DNA of 10,908 nucleotides from Bacteroidota bacterium (GTDB taxonomy: Bacteria > Bacteroidota > UBA10030 > UBA6906): positions 1 to 10,908 of the forward strand of contig JAERML010000019.1 of the NCBI GenBank assembly GCA_016844425.1. Direction: 5' to 3'. Positions within the stretch are counted from its first letter, which is position 1, and each line of letters begins with the position of its first letter. This document shows, piece by piece, positions 1 to 6,694 of this stretch. Made by a program: the position numbers and the translations under genes. Below the pieces are notes generated by a model. It worked only from the letters and a program-made list of their open reading frames with translations, had not been told where the DNA came from and searched no databases.

Positions 1-292
1 CATGGGCAAAGTGAAGAAGAAGGGTGCTGTGGTGGTTGGCGTCAGTACCGACGGTATTGATTCACACAGGAAGTTTGCCGAGAAGTACGACCTTACGTTT
101 CCTCTCGCAAGCGACGAGAAAAAGGAACTCGTGAACGCCTATGGCGTGTGGAAGGAAAAGAGTATGTATGGTCGGAAGTATATGGGAACGGAACGGACGA
201 CATTCGTGATCGACGAGAAGGGGAAGATCACTCACATCTTCCCAAAAGTGAAGGTAGAGGGGCACGTGGAGGAGATTATTGCAGTGCTTTGA
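1..292 (+). CDS. bcp: Thioredoxin-dependent thiol peroxidase, Bcp/PrxQ family (5'-truncated)
   Basis: This is the C-terminal part of a peroxiredoxin that reduces hydrogen peroxide and organic hydroperoxides in the cytoplasm using thioredoxin. The visible 96 or so residues match the second half of the Bcp fold: a beta strand reading VVVGVSTDG, then SHRKFAEKYDLTFPLASD, the family block AYGVWKEKSMYGRKYMG, the strand TTFVIDEKGKI and the final KVKVEGHVEEI. Bcp proteins are about 150 residues long, so roughly the first 55 lie before the window. That missing part should hold the peroxidatic cysteine and any nearby resolving cysteine; no cysteine occurs in the visible part. The ATG at position 2 is therefore almost certainly an internal methionine, with base 1 ending the previous codon. 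The next gene begins 93 nt downstream on the same strand with no terminator between them, so co-transcription is possible. The family assignment is firm from the conserved blocks. Confidence 0.93.
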   Translation, partial: MGKVKKKGAVVVGVSTDGIDSHRKFAEKYDLTFPLASDEKKELVNAYGVWKEKSMYGRKYMGTERTTFVIDEKGKITHIFPKVKVEGHVEEIIAVL

Positions 293-329
293 GTGGAAGG
301 GGTAGGTGGAGGTGGTCATCGGAGGAGGG
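293..329 (+). other. G-rich tract just after the bcp stop codon
   Basis: Immediately after the bcp stop codon, 22 of 37 bases are G and only 2 are C. They are arranged as repeated GG runs separated by one or two bases, with one GGGG and one GGG. The pattern could allow a two-layer G-quadruplex in DNA or RNA. It has neither the hairpin nor the T-run of an intrinsic terminator. The function is unknown and it may be compositional chance. Confidence 0.4.
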
Positions 330-384
330 AATGTTCTTCGCGTATGCGTAAGTCAACGTTGATATTTCGAGGAGAAGAAAACTG

Positions 385-792
385 GTGGTATACGTAACCC
401 GCAAGGCAAACTTCAGCGCATCGCACCGGCTCCACAATCCGGCGTGGTCAGAGGAAAAAAACAACGCTGTCTTCGGCAAGTGCAACAATCCGAACGGCCA
501 TGGTCACAACTACGAAATTGAAGTGACGGTCGGTGGACTGCCGCCGCAAGAGACGGGCATGGTGATTGACTTGAAGAAACTGGCCGACATCATTGAGGCG
601 GAGATCGTCGAAAAGGTCGATCACAAACACATGAACCTCGACGTGGACTTCATGCGCGGATGCATTCCAACGGCGGAAAACATGGCGATGGCGTTCTGGA
701 AGATCCTGGAACCAAAGATCAAGGAAGGAAAGCTCGCGTCGATCAAGCTGTACGAATCGGCAAACAACTTCGTGGAATACAGAGGAGAGTAA
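385..792 (+). CDS. ptpS: 6-pyruvoyl-tetrahydropterin synthase (PTPS-II type, COG0720/QueD superfamily)
   Basis: A 135-residue member of the PTPS/QueD family, which converts 7,8-dihydroneopterin triphosphate (the FolE product) to 6-pyruvoyl-tetrahydropterin, or in QueD to 6-carboxy-tetrahydropterin. Expected residues are visible: zinc ligands H14 (FSASHRL), H39 and H41 (HGHNY), catalytic C33, the D79-H80 pair and the substrate-anchoring E124. The spacing C33-x5-HGH is the signature reported for the mammalian tetrahydrobiopterin class; bacterial QueD normally has C-x3-HGH. The block FGKCNNPNGHGHNY is, as I recall, essentially identical to human PTPS. Start: GTG at 385 with AGGAG at 370-374; an in-frame stop at 349 excludes a much longer form. 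The stop lies 6 nt before folE, which supplies its substrate. No queC, queE or queF is in the window. Automated pipelines would probably label it queD. The family is certain; the biopterin role is inferred from the motif and neighbours. Confidence 0.93.
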   Translation: MVYVTRKANFSASHRLHNPAWSEEKNNAVFGKCNNPNGHGHNYEIEVTVGGLPPQETGMVIDLKKLADIIEAEIVEKVDHKHMNLDVDFMRGCIPTAENMAMAFWKILEPKIKEGKLASIKLYESANNFVEYRGE

Positions 793-798
793 CGGACG

Positions 799-1380
799 AT
801 GGAAGAGGAGCTCTTGAAGGTGTCAGAGTTGGAAGGAATCGTCGAAAGGATGCTGGAGGCGATTGGTGAGGATCCGCAACGCGAAGGTTTGCTAAGAACC
901 CCGCACCGTATGGCAAAGGCTCTCGAATTCCTGACCAGCGGGTACACCAGGGACATCAAGAAAGAACTGAACGGGGCTGTCTTCAATGAGAAGTACAGCG
1001 AGATGGTGATCGTGAAGGACATTGACTTTTTCAGTATGTGCGAGCACCATATGCTCCCGTTCTACGGCAGGGCACACGTGGCGTATATTCCAAACGGCAA
1101 AATCATCGGTCTGAGCAAGATACCTCGTATTGTGGATGTCTTCAGCAGACGCCTTCAGGTACAGGAGCGCCTGACGCAACAGATAGCTGATACACTCTTC
1201 ACGGCGCTCAATCCCGAGGGTGTGGCTGTCGTGATGGAAGCCCATCACATGTGCATGATGATGCGCGGAGTGGAGAAGCAGAATTCCGTTGCCACCACAA
1301 GTGCAATGCTTGGTGTCTTCCGCGACGACGTAAAGACAAGGCACGAGTTCCTTTCATTGATCAAGAAGGAACTGATGTAG
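799..1380 (+). CDS. folE: GTP cyclohydrolase I (FolE, type IA)
   Basis: A 193-residue cytosolic enzyme that opens and rearranges GTP to 7,8-dihydroneopterin triphosphate, the entry step to folate and to tetrahydropterins. Family blocks appear in order: [19 protein letters not shown] (residues 24-42), the zinc and active-site loop with C81, H83 and H84 ([12 protein letters not shown]), [25 protein letters not shown] (102-126), and [11 protein letters not shown] (147-157) carrying catalytic H150 and zinc ligand C152. These correspond to E. coli C110, H112, H113, H179 and C181. The protein is shorter than E. coli FolE (about 222 residues) only at its N-terminus, as in many bacteria. The ATG at 799 has AGGAG (783-787) inside the end of the upstream PTPS gene, so the two are probably co-transcribed. 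An intrinsic terminator follows. The product could feed folate as well as the adjacent PTPS; folC lies further downstream in a separate unit. Confidence 0.97.
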   Translation: MEEELLKVSELEGIVERMLEAIGEDPQREGLLRTPHRMAKALEFLTSGYTRDIKKELNGAVFNEKYSEMVIVKDIDFFSMCEHHMLPFYGRAHVAYIPNGKIIGLSKIPRIVDVFSRRLQVQERLTQQIADTLFTALNPEGVAVVMEAHHMCMMMRGVEKQNSVATTSAMLGVFRDDVKTRHEFLSLIKKELM

Positions 1381-1409
1381 CCAAATAGTGAATATGATGA
1401 TATACGTAC

Positions 1410-1441
1410 AAACCTCTTCAGATTGAAGAGGTTTTCCTTTT
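1410..1441 (+). terminator. Rho-independent terminator after folE
   Basis: A perfect 11-bp inverted repeat (AAACCTCTTCA at 1410-1420, its complement at 1424-1434) encloses a 3-nt loop and is followed directly by a pyrimidine run of TTCCTTTT. It lies 29 nt after the folE stop and about 30 nt before the next start codon. It should end the PTPS-folE transcript, although incomplete termination could still supply the downstream dehydrogenase gene. Confidence 0.85.
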
Positions 1442-1456
1442 CCAGCTCATGTCAAG

Positions 1457-1461
1457 AGGAG
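1457..1461 (+). promoter_or_regulatory. Shine-Dalgarno that fixes the SDR start
   Basis: AGGAG lies 8 nt before the ATG at 1470. The in-frame upstream ATG at 1449 would place this element inside the coding region and has no comparable site of its own, so 1470 is chosen. Confidence 0.75.
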
Positions 1462-1469
1462 AGATTGAA

Positions 1470-2180
1470 ATGCACCGCTTGGGGAACCGCACCGCAATCA
1501 TTACAGGATCAAGTAAGGGAATCGGGAAGGCCATTGCTCAGGCGCTGGGCTCCGAGGGAGCCAATGTGGTCATTGCTGCGAGATCTGCCCAGGAGCTTCA
1601 GCGGACCGAAGCTGAATTGCGGCGGGATGGATGTAGCGTGCTCAGCGTACAAACGGATATGGCGGATGCGGGTTCGGTTGCGAGACTCGTATCAACCACT
1701 GTCTCAAAATTCGGAGGCGTCGATATCCTTGTGAACAATGCGGGCATTGGTGTGTTTAAACCGTTGATGGAGATGGAGGTCGAGGAGTTTGATGCAATGT
1801 GGCATGTTAACATGCGGGGGGTATTTCTGGCGACCAAGGGGGTACTTCCTCACATGATAAAAGCTCGAACGGGAGACATTGTCAACATCAGTTCGCTGGC
1901 AGGAAAGAACGGCTTCAAAGGTGGAACAGGTTACGGTGCAACGAAGTGGGCGTTGCGAGGGTTTGCAAGCTCTCTCATGCTTGAAGTACGGGAGTCCAAT
2001 ATTCGTGTCATCACAATCTTCCCGGGTTCTGTTGATACTCATTTCTCCTCGATGACATTGAAAGGGGAGGGCATCACTCAGCCCGAGGATATTGCTGCTG
2101 CGGTCGTGTTTGCCGTTACTTCACCCGAACGGGTGATGTTCAGTGAAATCGACGTGCGGCCGACGAACCCACAAAAGTGA
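1470..2180 (+). CDS. NADPH-type short-chain dehydrogenase/reductase, candidate sepiapterin reductase
   Basis: A 236-residue classical SDR. Visible: the Rossmann glycine motif TGSSKGIG (residues 12-19), R38 after the second strand (AAR, suggesting NADPH preference), NNAG (89-92), and the catalytic set N114, S142, Y155 and K159 (YGATK). There is no signal or membrane segment. The C-terminus, PEDIAAAVV followed by SEIDVRPTN, resembles the Chlorobaculum tepidum sepiapterin reductase as I remember it (EEIILRPTS). That resemblance, and the position directly after PTPS and folE, make the final reduction of 6-pyruvoyl-tetrahydropterin or sepiapterin a plausible role. Against this, a strong terminator lies between folE and this gene, no promoter is evident in the short gap, and SDR substrates cannot be read reliably from such motifs. 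FabG-like or YdfG-like activity on another carbonyl substrate is the main alternative. The family is certain and the substrate tentative. Confidence 0.92.
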   Translation: MHRLGNRTAIITGSSKGIGKAIAQALGSEGANVVIAARSAQELQRTEAELRRDGCSVLSVQTDMADAGSVARLVSTTVSKFGGVDILVNNAGIGVFKPLMEMEVEEFDAMWHVNMRGVFLATKGVLPHMIKARTGDIVNISSLAGKNGFKGGTGYGATKWALRGFASSLMLEVRESNIRVITIFPGSVDTHFSSMTLKGEGITQPEDIAAAVVFAVTSPERVMFSEIDVRPTNPQK

Positions 2181-2181
2181 A

Positions 2182-2205
2182 CGGGAGGAGTTGTGTCTCC
2201 TCCCG
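2182..2205. terminator. Hairpin between convergent genes, probable bidirectional terminator
   Basis: A perfect 9-bp GC-rich stem (CGGGAGGAG at 2182-2190, its complement at 2197-2205) with a 6-nt loop starts one base after the SDR stop and lies 23 bp beyond the stop of the convergent Spy-like gene. There is no T-run on the plus strand. On the minus strand the stem is followed by a moderately T-rich stretch (TTCACTTTT), so termination looks more efficient for the minus-strand gene. Confidence 0.6.
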
Positions 2206-2228
2206 CCCATGAGCCCGGATGATGGTGA

Positions 2229-2702
2229 TCAATCCCTCATCCTCTCCCGCATCCGGTCACGAAGATCATTCCAATGTTCCCCGCGTCTCATTGCGCTGCC
2301 TTCAAAATGCTCCTTCCACTTCGGTTGCTGCTCCGGCGTCAACATGTTGTAGACGGCAAACCAGTGGTCGATATGATTGACCTTTGCCTGAAACTGGAGA
2401 TCGGAAATTGTACGGAGACCCTTTTCAATCGCCCCTTTGTCCGGCTTGTCCGCCTGAAAGAGCTCACGCAGGTCAAGCTGCGCAAGTCTGATTTTTGATT
2501 CGGTCTGTATCTGCTTCCGTTGATGGTCGAACTGCAGTTTCTTGAACTGCGCCTCTTGAGCGTCAGTCAATTGCAAATCCTCGATGATCGCTTCTCGCGG
2601 TCCACGCTGATCGTCAGGCCTCGGCCCTCGTTGTCGCTCACCCGGTTGACTGAGCGCCATGCTCGTTGCCAGAAGAAGAATTGCCAGGATCGTTGTACGC
2701 AT
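2229..2702 (-). CDS. Spy/CpxP-like periplasmic LTxxQ protein
   Basis: A 157-residue exported helical protein. The N-terminus is a typical Sec signal peptide: MRTT, a hydrophobic core ILAILLLATSMA, and a probable cleavage after ALS at residue 18. A disordered segment rich in Arg, Gly, Pro and Gln follows (about 19-37). The rest is predicted helical, highly charged, with the two hallmark motifs LTDAQ (45-49) and LTPEQQ (121-126). Length and motif spacing fit the Spy/CpxP/CnrX group, known as periplasmic chaperones or envelope-stress and metal-sensing proteins. No His- or Cys-rich metal site is evident, so chaperone-like or stress binding seems as likely as metal sensing. A longer reading from 2732 exists, but GGGGAGGG lies 8 nt before the ATG at 2702 and the signal peptide is best placed from there. 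It is transcribed alone, divergent from the TPR lipoprotein gene. The precise function is unknown. Confidence 0.85.
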   Translation of the reverse strand: MRTTILAILLLATSMALSQPGERQRGPRPDDQRGPREAIIEDLQLTDAQEAQFKKLQFDHQRKQIQTESKIRLAQLDLRELFQADKPDKGAIEKGLRTISDLQFQAKVNHIDHWFAVYNMLTPEQQPKWKEHFEGSAMRRGEHWNDLRDRMRERMRD

Positions 2703-2710
2703 AAGTAACA

Positions 2711-2718
2711 CCCTCCCC
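2711..2718 (-). promoter_or_regulatory. Shine-Dalgarno that fixes the Spy-like start
   Basis: On the minus strand GGGGAGGG ends 8 nt before the ATG at 2702. Upstream ATGs at 2732 and nearby lack such a site. A TACAAT hexamer on the minus strand (2731-2736) could be the -10 element of this gene, which would also exclude the 2732 start, but I see no good -35. Confidence 0.7.
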
Positions 2719-2759
2719 ATCATGGTATGCATTGTATATGTGATTTCAGATTCATGGGT

Positions 2760-2788
2760 TTGACAGCAGACAACGGGAAAGGTTTAAC
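2760..2788 (+). promoter_or_regulatory. Predicted sigma70-type promoter for the TPR-pyrK-pyrD-folC unit
   Basis: A perfect -35 hexamer TTGACA (2760-2765) is followed after exactly 17 nt by TTTAAC (2783-2788), which matches four of six -10 positions. Transcription would begin near 2795, just before the ribosome binding site at 2806. It sits in the 112-bp region between the divergent Spy-like and TPR genes. Confidence 0.5.
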
Positions 2789-2805
2789 GCGGTCGGTTGA
2801 CTTTT

Positions 2806-2811
2806 GGAGGG
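2806..2811 (+). promoter_or_regulatory. Shine-Dalgarno that fixes the TPR lipoprotein start
   Basis: GGAGGG lies 3 nt before the ATG at 2815. The spacing is short but the match is strong. The alternative in-frame TTG at 2797 would put this site inside the gene and lies at the predicted transcription start. Confidence 0.7.
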
Positions 2812-2814
2812 ATT

Positions 2815-4953
2815 ATGCCTAAGTTTTCTCTGCGGACCATGTGCAATGGAGCTTTTGAATTGCTGAGACATCTCCGGTTTACCATCTCACCATCACGTCA
2901 CGTCATCCACGTTTCCATCGGCGTCTTCTTCGCAGTAGTGTTCGGTTCGTGCTCCGTGGGCGAATTCGTTGGCGCATATTTCAATACATATTACAACGCC
3001 CGCCGCCAGTTCACCGAAGCAGAAGAGGAAATGCTGACCCAGCGGGACACACGCCCGGGTCTCAACAAGACATACCTCGCACCGTTCCTTGTTCAATCGA
3101 CTGCTAAAGGGAAGTTTACGTCCGTCATCGAAAAGTGTTCAAAGATCCTGCAGTACCACCCCCAATCTGATCTTGTGGACGACGCCCTCATGATGATCGG
3201 CAAGTCCTACTACTACCAGAACGAAAACCAACAGGCTCAGCGGAAATTCAAGGAACTTCTCGACGGGTATCCCGAGAGCGACCTTGCCTTGGAGGCAGGT
3301 CTCCTGTACGCCTATACAATGTACAGAACCAACGATAAGGTGGGTGCGTCCGCTTCAGGGAGAGAACTGCTGGAGAAAGCCAATGCCGCCGACGATGACG
3401 CTATTGTATCCAGGGCCTCCATACTCCTTGCGCACTGCGAGTTGGACAACAAAAACCTTCTGCAGGCCCGGGCATACTTCGAGACTGCCGCAGAACGGGG
3501 CGAGACGGCCGAAGAGCGAACGACTGCATACTTGAATGTTGCGGAGATGTCGGACAAAGAAGGCGACTTCAAGAGGGCTCTTGATGCCTACCGTCAAGCG
3601 GAAGCGATGAGCCCATCGTACGTCCTCGAGTACCGTTCGCGTCTTGGCCAAGCGAAAATGTTGTCCAAACTGGGAAACCACGATGCAGGCCGTGCGTTGC
3701 TGGAAGAACTCCTCGCCAACAACAACTACAGGGAGTTCTTCGGTGAAGTGAACCTGGAGATCGGGAACACCTACACAGCCATGAAGGACTATGATGCGGC
3801 AATCGATCAGTATCAGCATGTGGATACTGCGTATGCCCGGACGGAAACGGCTGCAAACTCCTATTACCAACTCGGTCTCCTGTACGAAACGGTCTATGGA
3901 AATTACGATTCGGCGGCAGTAGCGTATACACGTGGCAAAGTGGAGTTTCCTCAGGCGGCCATTGCCCCGCAGCTCCATCGTCGGTCAGACTATCTTGCAA
4001 AGTATCTCTCGTACCGGAACGAGATCATCAAGTTTGATAGTATCCGCGCGTCGTTGGTCGCCCCCAAAGAGACGACGATGGTTGTGCAAGATACCGTTGC
4101 GCAGGATTCCGCACTCGTCCAGCGCACGGATAAGTCTGACTCACTCAAGGCACCGCCAGCGCCCTCGGTGAAGCCGTTCACTTTGGATAGCGTCGATACG
4201 CGTCTCGCATTCTTGAAGACAGAACTTGCGGCCCTCTTCTACAACACGATCGAGAAGCAAGACTCTGCGGAAGTCTGGTACCGGATTCTCCTGGTCGACC
4301 ATCCGACAAGCAGATTTGTTCCCCGTGCGATGTTCAGCCTGGCCCAGATCTACGGGCAGGATAGCTCGATGTCGGCAACGAGCATTGATTCGATCTACAA
4401 GGAGATCATTCGGAGGTTCCCGGAATCCGACTTTGCAATTGAGTCGGAGCGCCTCCTGGGAATGCCGGCCCGGATCAGAATCCGGGACAAAGCGGATGTA
4501 GTATACGCCCGGGGTGAGGACCTTCTGGAAGCCGGCCAGGTAACGGCCGCCATTGACACGTTCCGGGCCGTCGTCAGAGACTATGCGACATCACGCATTG
4601 CCTCAAAGGCCCAGTATGCAATTGGATGGATCCACGAACGTTTCAGCGGTACACCCGATAGCGCCATTGCCAATTATCAGACTCTTGTGGCCCTCTACCC
4701 GGGGTCGGAGTACGCCTCGCTCGTCAGGCCGAAGCTTTCGGAGGTGGAGCGTTTCCGCAACGAACAGAACAAAGCTGCCAGCGACACGGTTAAGGCCGAG
4801 GAAATGATCCCGGACGTGAAGCGCGATCCAGAGCAAGTACAAGAGGATGAAGCCCCACTCAAGCGTGCGGACCCTCGCAAAGGGAAGGGCTTACCGGATG
4901 AATCCACACCACCTCCATCCAAAGAACTGGAAGAAAACCCCAAGCCTCAATGA
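2815..4953 (+). CDS. Large TPR-repeat lipoprotein, outer-membrane-associated (BamD/PorW-like architecture)
   Basis: A 712-residue exported repeat protein. A hydrophobic segment (about residues 30-44) ends in the lipobox-like FGSC, making C46 the likely lipidated residue. The region before it is long (about 28 residues) and basic, with no better internal start. After the cysteine comes a Tyr/Asn-rich segment (YFNTYYNARRQF), then many helical TPR-type repeats. Clear examples lie at about 100-170 (FKELLDGYPESD), 190-400 (including DYDAAIDQYQHV), 488-515 (WYRILLVDHPTS) and 580-650 (AIANYQTLVALYPGSEYA). A Ser/Thr/Asp/Pro-rich linker at about 420-465 divides the repeats, and the last 60 or so residues are charged and Pro-rich, probably disordered. 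Such proteins usually act as envelope assembly scaffolds. The NTYYNA start and lipid anchor recall BamD and, more distantly, the type IX secretion lipoprotein PorW/SprE, but I cannot assign either. Its stop overlaps the pyrK start by 4 nt, so translation is probably coupled. Confidence 0.85.
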   Translation: MPKFSLRTMCNGAFELLRHLRFTISPSRHVIHVSIGVFFAVVFGSCSVGEFVGAYFNTYYNARRQFTEAEEEMLTQRDTRPGLNKTYLAPFLVQSTAKGKFTSVIEKCSKILQYHPQSDLVDDALMMIGKSYYYQNENQQAQRKFKELLDGYPESDLALEAGLLYAYTMYRTNDKVGASASGRELLEKANAADDDAIVSRASILLAHCELDNKNLLQARAYFETAAERGETAEERTTAYLNVAEMSDKEGDFKRALDAYRQAEAMSPSYVLEYRSRLGQAKMLSKLGNHDAGRALLEELLANNNYREFFGEVNLEIGNTYTAMKDYDAAIDQYQHVDTAYARTETAANSYYQLGLLYETVYGNYDSAAVAYTRGKVEFPQAAIAPQLHRRSDYLAKYLSYRNEIIKFDSIRASLVAPKETTMVVQDTVAQDSALVQRTDKSDSLKAPPAPSVKPFTLDSVDTRLAFLKTELAALFYNTIEKQDSAEVWYRILLVDHPTSRFVPRAMFSLAQIYGQDSSMSATSIDSIYKEIIRRFPESDFAIESERLLGMPARIRIRDKADVVYARGEDLLEAGQVTAAIDTFRAVVRDYATSRIASKAQYAIGWIHERFSGTPDSAIANYQTLVALYPGSEYASLVRPKLSEVERFRNEQNKAASDTVKAEEMIPDVKRDPEQVQEDEAPLKRADPRKGKGLPDESTPPPSKELEENPKPQ

Positions 4954-5717
4954 TCCAGGCTCTCTGCCCCGTTCGAGGAGTCCAGCACCTCACTGAAAAT
5001 ATCTTCGTCCTGAGATTCACTTCCTCTGAGATCAGTGCCTCCATTCGAGCAGGGCAGTTCATCAACGTCAAGGTGGATGAAGGAGTCGAGCCGCTGCTCC
5101 GACGCCCGTTCAGTGTGTATCGGGTGGAAGGAGAGGATGTGGAGATTATTTTCAATGTGGTTGGAAAGGGGACCGCAGCGCTGAGTCGCAAGCGTTCCGG
5201 CGATTGGATCGACGTCCTTGGCCCGCTCGGCGTTCCGTTCAACTTGAACGGAGAAGACTTCCAGACGGCAATTCTTGTGGGTGGAGGGCTGGGTGTTGCT
5301 CCACTTCCAATTTCGATCGGAGAACTCCTGCGAAACGGCAAACAGTTGATGACCGTCCTTGGTGCGCGCTCAGCATCCCAGCTTGTTGAAAGTCACCTGC
5401 GGAACCTCCACATTGCCACGGACGACGGGAGCAAGGGCTTTCACGGAAACGTCGTCGGTCTGGTGAAGGAACTCGTGTCGTCGCGTTCTATTCCGCGGCC
5501 CAAGATTTTTGCCTGTGGGCCCACTGCGATGCTGCGCGCAATGGGAGTGTTTGCGATTGCGGAAGACATACCGTGTGAAGTTTCTCTCGAAGGTCCGATG
5601 GGGTGCGGCTTCGGCATCTGTCAGGGTTGCCCCGTTGAACTTGTTGGGGAAGGGAGGAAGTACGCACTGATGTGTAAAGACGGGCCCACGTTCGACGTGC
5701 GCAAGATCAGGATCTGA
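4950..5717 (+). CDS. pyrK: Dihydroorotate dehydrogenase B, electron-transfer subunit PyrK
   Basis: A 255-residue iron-sulfur flavoprotein that passes electrons from dihydroorotate oxidation in PyrD to NAD+, as part of the class 1B PyrD-PyrK complex in the cytoplasm. Domains in order: a ferredoxin-reductase-type FAD-binding barrel with the RRPFSVY motif (residues 51-57) and VGKGTAALS (71-79); an NAD-binding domain with the glycine-rich VGGGLGVAPL (110-119) and ACGPTAML (188-195); and a C-terminal [2Fe-2S] site with cysteines 219, 224, 227 and 242 in the expected C-x4-C-x2-C-x14-C spacing. All key residues are present and the length is normal for the family. The ATG overlaps the TGA of the upstream TPR gene (ATGA), and its own stop overlaps the pyrD start by one base, so both junctions look translationally coupled. 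Confidence is high because of the adjacent pyrD and the intact cluster motif. Confidence 0.96.
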   Translation: MIQALCPVRGVQHLTENIFVLRFTSSEISASIRAGQFINVKVDEGVEPLLRRPFSVYRVEGEDVEIIFNVVGKGTAALSRKRSGDWIDVLGPLGVPFNLNGEDFQTAILVGGGLGVAPLPISIGELLRNGKQLMTVLGARSASQLVESHLRNLHIATDDGSKGFHGNVVGLVKELVSSRSIPRPKIFACGPTAMLRAMGVFAIAEDIPCEVSLEGPMGCGFGICQGCPVELVGEGRKYALMCKDGPTFDVRKIRI

Positions 5718-6664
5718 TGATGGTCAAGACATCCTTTACATTGCGAGGAGTGGAGTTCAAGAACCGCGTGCTGTCGGCGTCGGGGACGTTCGGCTATGGG
5801 GACGAGTGCGTCGATTTCATGAACGTCAGCGAGTTGGGCGGGCTGATCATGAAATCACTTTCCATGAAACCCCGCGATGGAAACCCTCCAACTCGGATCG
5901 TGGAAACGGCCGGTGGAATGTTGAACTCCATCGGGTTAGCGAACATCGGCGTTCAGCGGTTCATCGTAGAGAAGCTGCCGTTTCTCCGGAGTCTTCAGAC
6001 GGCCATCATTGCAAACATTGCGGCGAGCACGATTGAAGAGTACTGTGAGGTTCTCGATACACTGGAAGGCGTAGAAGGGGTCGACGGCTATGAGATCAAT
6101 GTCTCTTGTCCGAATGTGAAGGAAGGTGGGCTCAGCTTTGGCACGAGCTGCGAACTCACCGGAGAGATCACTCGTCGCCTGCGGGCGAGAACAGAGAAAC
6201 CGTTGATCATCAAGCTCACACCCAACGTGACACACATCTCGGATTTTGCCCGGGCGGTGGAAGGTGCGGGTGCCGATGCCGTTTCTGTGATCAACACGCT
6301 CATCGGCATGGCTGTGGATGTGAAGACTCGAAAGCCAATCCTTTCGACCGTTACGGGGGGCCTATCGGGACCCGCAATCAAACCTGTTGCGCTGGCCAAG
6401 GTGTATGAAACCGCGCGTGCTGTTCAGATTCCAGTAATCGGCATCGGCGGCATCATGAATACAACCGATGCTCTCGAGTTCCTCATGGTTGGGGCAACGG
6501 CAGTCCAGGTAGGAACGGTAAACTTCATTGACCCTGCTGCCGGAACGAAGATCGCGGCAGGCATCGAGCAGTATTGCGCTGACCATCAGATCGACGACAC
6601 CGGCGCGCTTGTCGGCTCACTGGACGCCCGCACCGGAGTATCGGTTCTCGACACCTGGCTCTAG
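5717..6664 (+). CDS. pyrD: Dihydroorotate dehydrogenase, class 1B catalytic subunit PyrD
   Basis: A 315-residue FMN-containing TIM-barrel enzyme that oxidises dihydroorotate to orotate, the fourth step of pyrimidine synthesis. Visible: SASGTFGYG (residues 20-28); KSLSMKPRDGNPPTRIVET (46-64) with the FMN- and substrate-contacting lysine; LNSIGLANIGV (69-79), where most relatives have IGLQNPG; and INVSCPNVKEGG (127-138). C131 is the catalytic base that marks class 1; class 2 membrane enzymes use serine. Near the end, GIGGIMNTTDALEFLMVGATAVQVGT binds the FMN phosphate. There is no membrane-binding N-terminal extension, which together with pyrK next door identifies the NAD-dependent 1B type. Two consecutive ATGs (5717 and 5720) are possible starts; AGGA at 5709-5712 is better spaced for the second. 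The gene lies in a run with pyrK upstream and folC 30 nt downstream. No other pyr genes are in the window. Confidence 0.96.
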   Translation: MMVKTSFTLRGVEFKNRVLSASGTFGYGDECVDFMNVSELGGLIMKSLSMKPRDGNPPTRIVETAGGMLNSIGLANIGVQRFIVEKLPFLRSLQTAIIANIAASTIEEYCEVLDTLEGVEGVDGYEINVSCPNVKEGGLSFGTSCELTGEITRRLRARTEKPLIIKLTPNVTHISDFARAVEGAGADAVSVINTLIGMAVDVKTRKPILSTVTGGLSGPAIKPVALAKVYETARAVQIPVIGIGGIMNTTDALEFLMVGATAVQVGTVNFIDPAAGTKIAAGIEQYCADHQIDDTGALVGSLDARTGVSVLDTWL

Positions 6665-6674
6665 CCGAATCACC

Positions 6675-6692
6675 ATGACCCCGCTCCTCTGA
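6675..6692 (+). other. Five-codon upstream ORF before folC
   Basis: Between pyrD and folC there is an ATG followed by four sense codons and a TGA, coding for MTPLL, ending 2 nt before the folC GTG start. Because folC has no recognisable ribosome binding site, ribosomes finishing this mini-ORF could restart on folC. This may be chance; no conservation data are available. Confidence 0.25.
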
Positions 6693-6694
6693 CC

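Noticed and set aside
353..362. Perfect 10-bp palindrome TCAACGTTGA upstream of the PTPS gene, possible operator
   Set aside because: About ten palindromes of this length are expected by chance in a window of this size, and it is not placed against any recognisable promoter.
385..792. Assignment of the PTPS gene as queuosine QueD
   Set aside because: The cysteine-to-HGH spacing is five residues rather than three, and no queC, queE or queF is adjacent. Promiscuous QueD activity remains possible, so the wider family name is kept in the call.
1388..1426. 12-codon ORF from a GTG ending in the terminator loop after folE, possible leader peptide
   Set aside because: It has no run of regulatory codons, no ribosome binding site and no alternative hairpin that its translation would switch.
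3355..3978. A 207-codon minus-strand open frame inside the TPR gene
   Set aside because: The plus-strand frame has clear TPR periodicity and a lipoprotein signal. The antisense peptide has no recognisable features.
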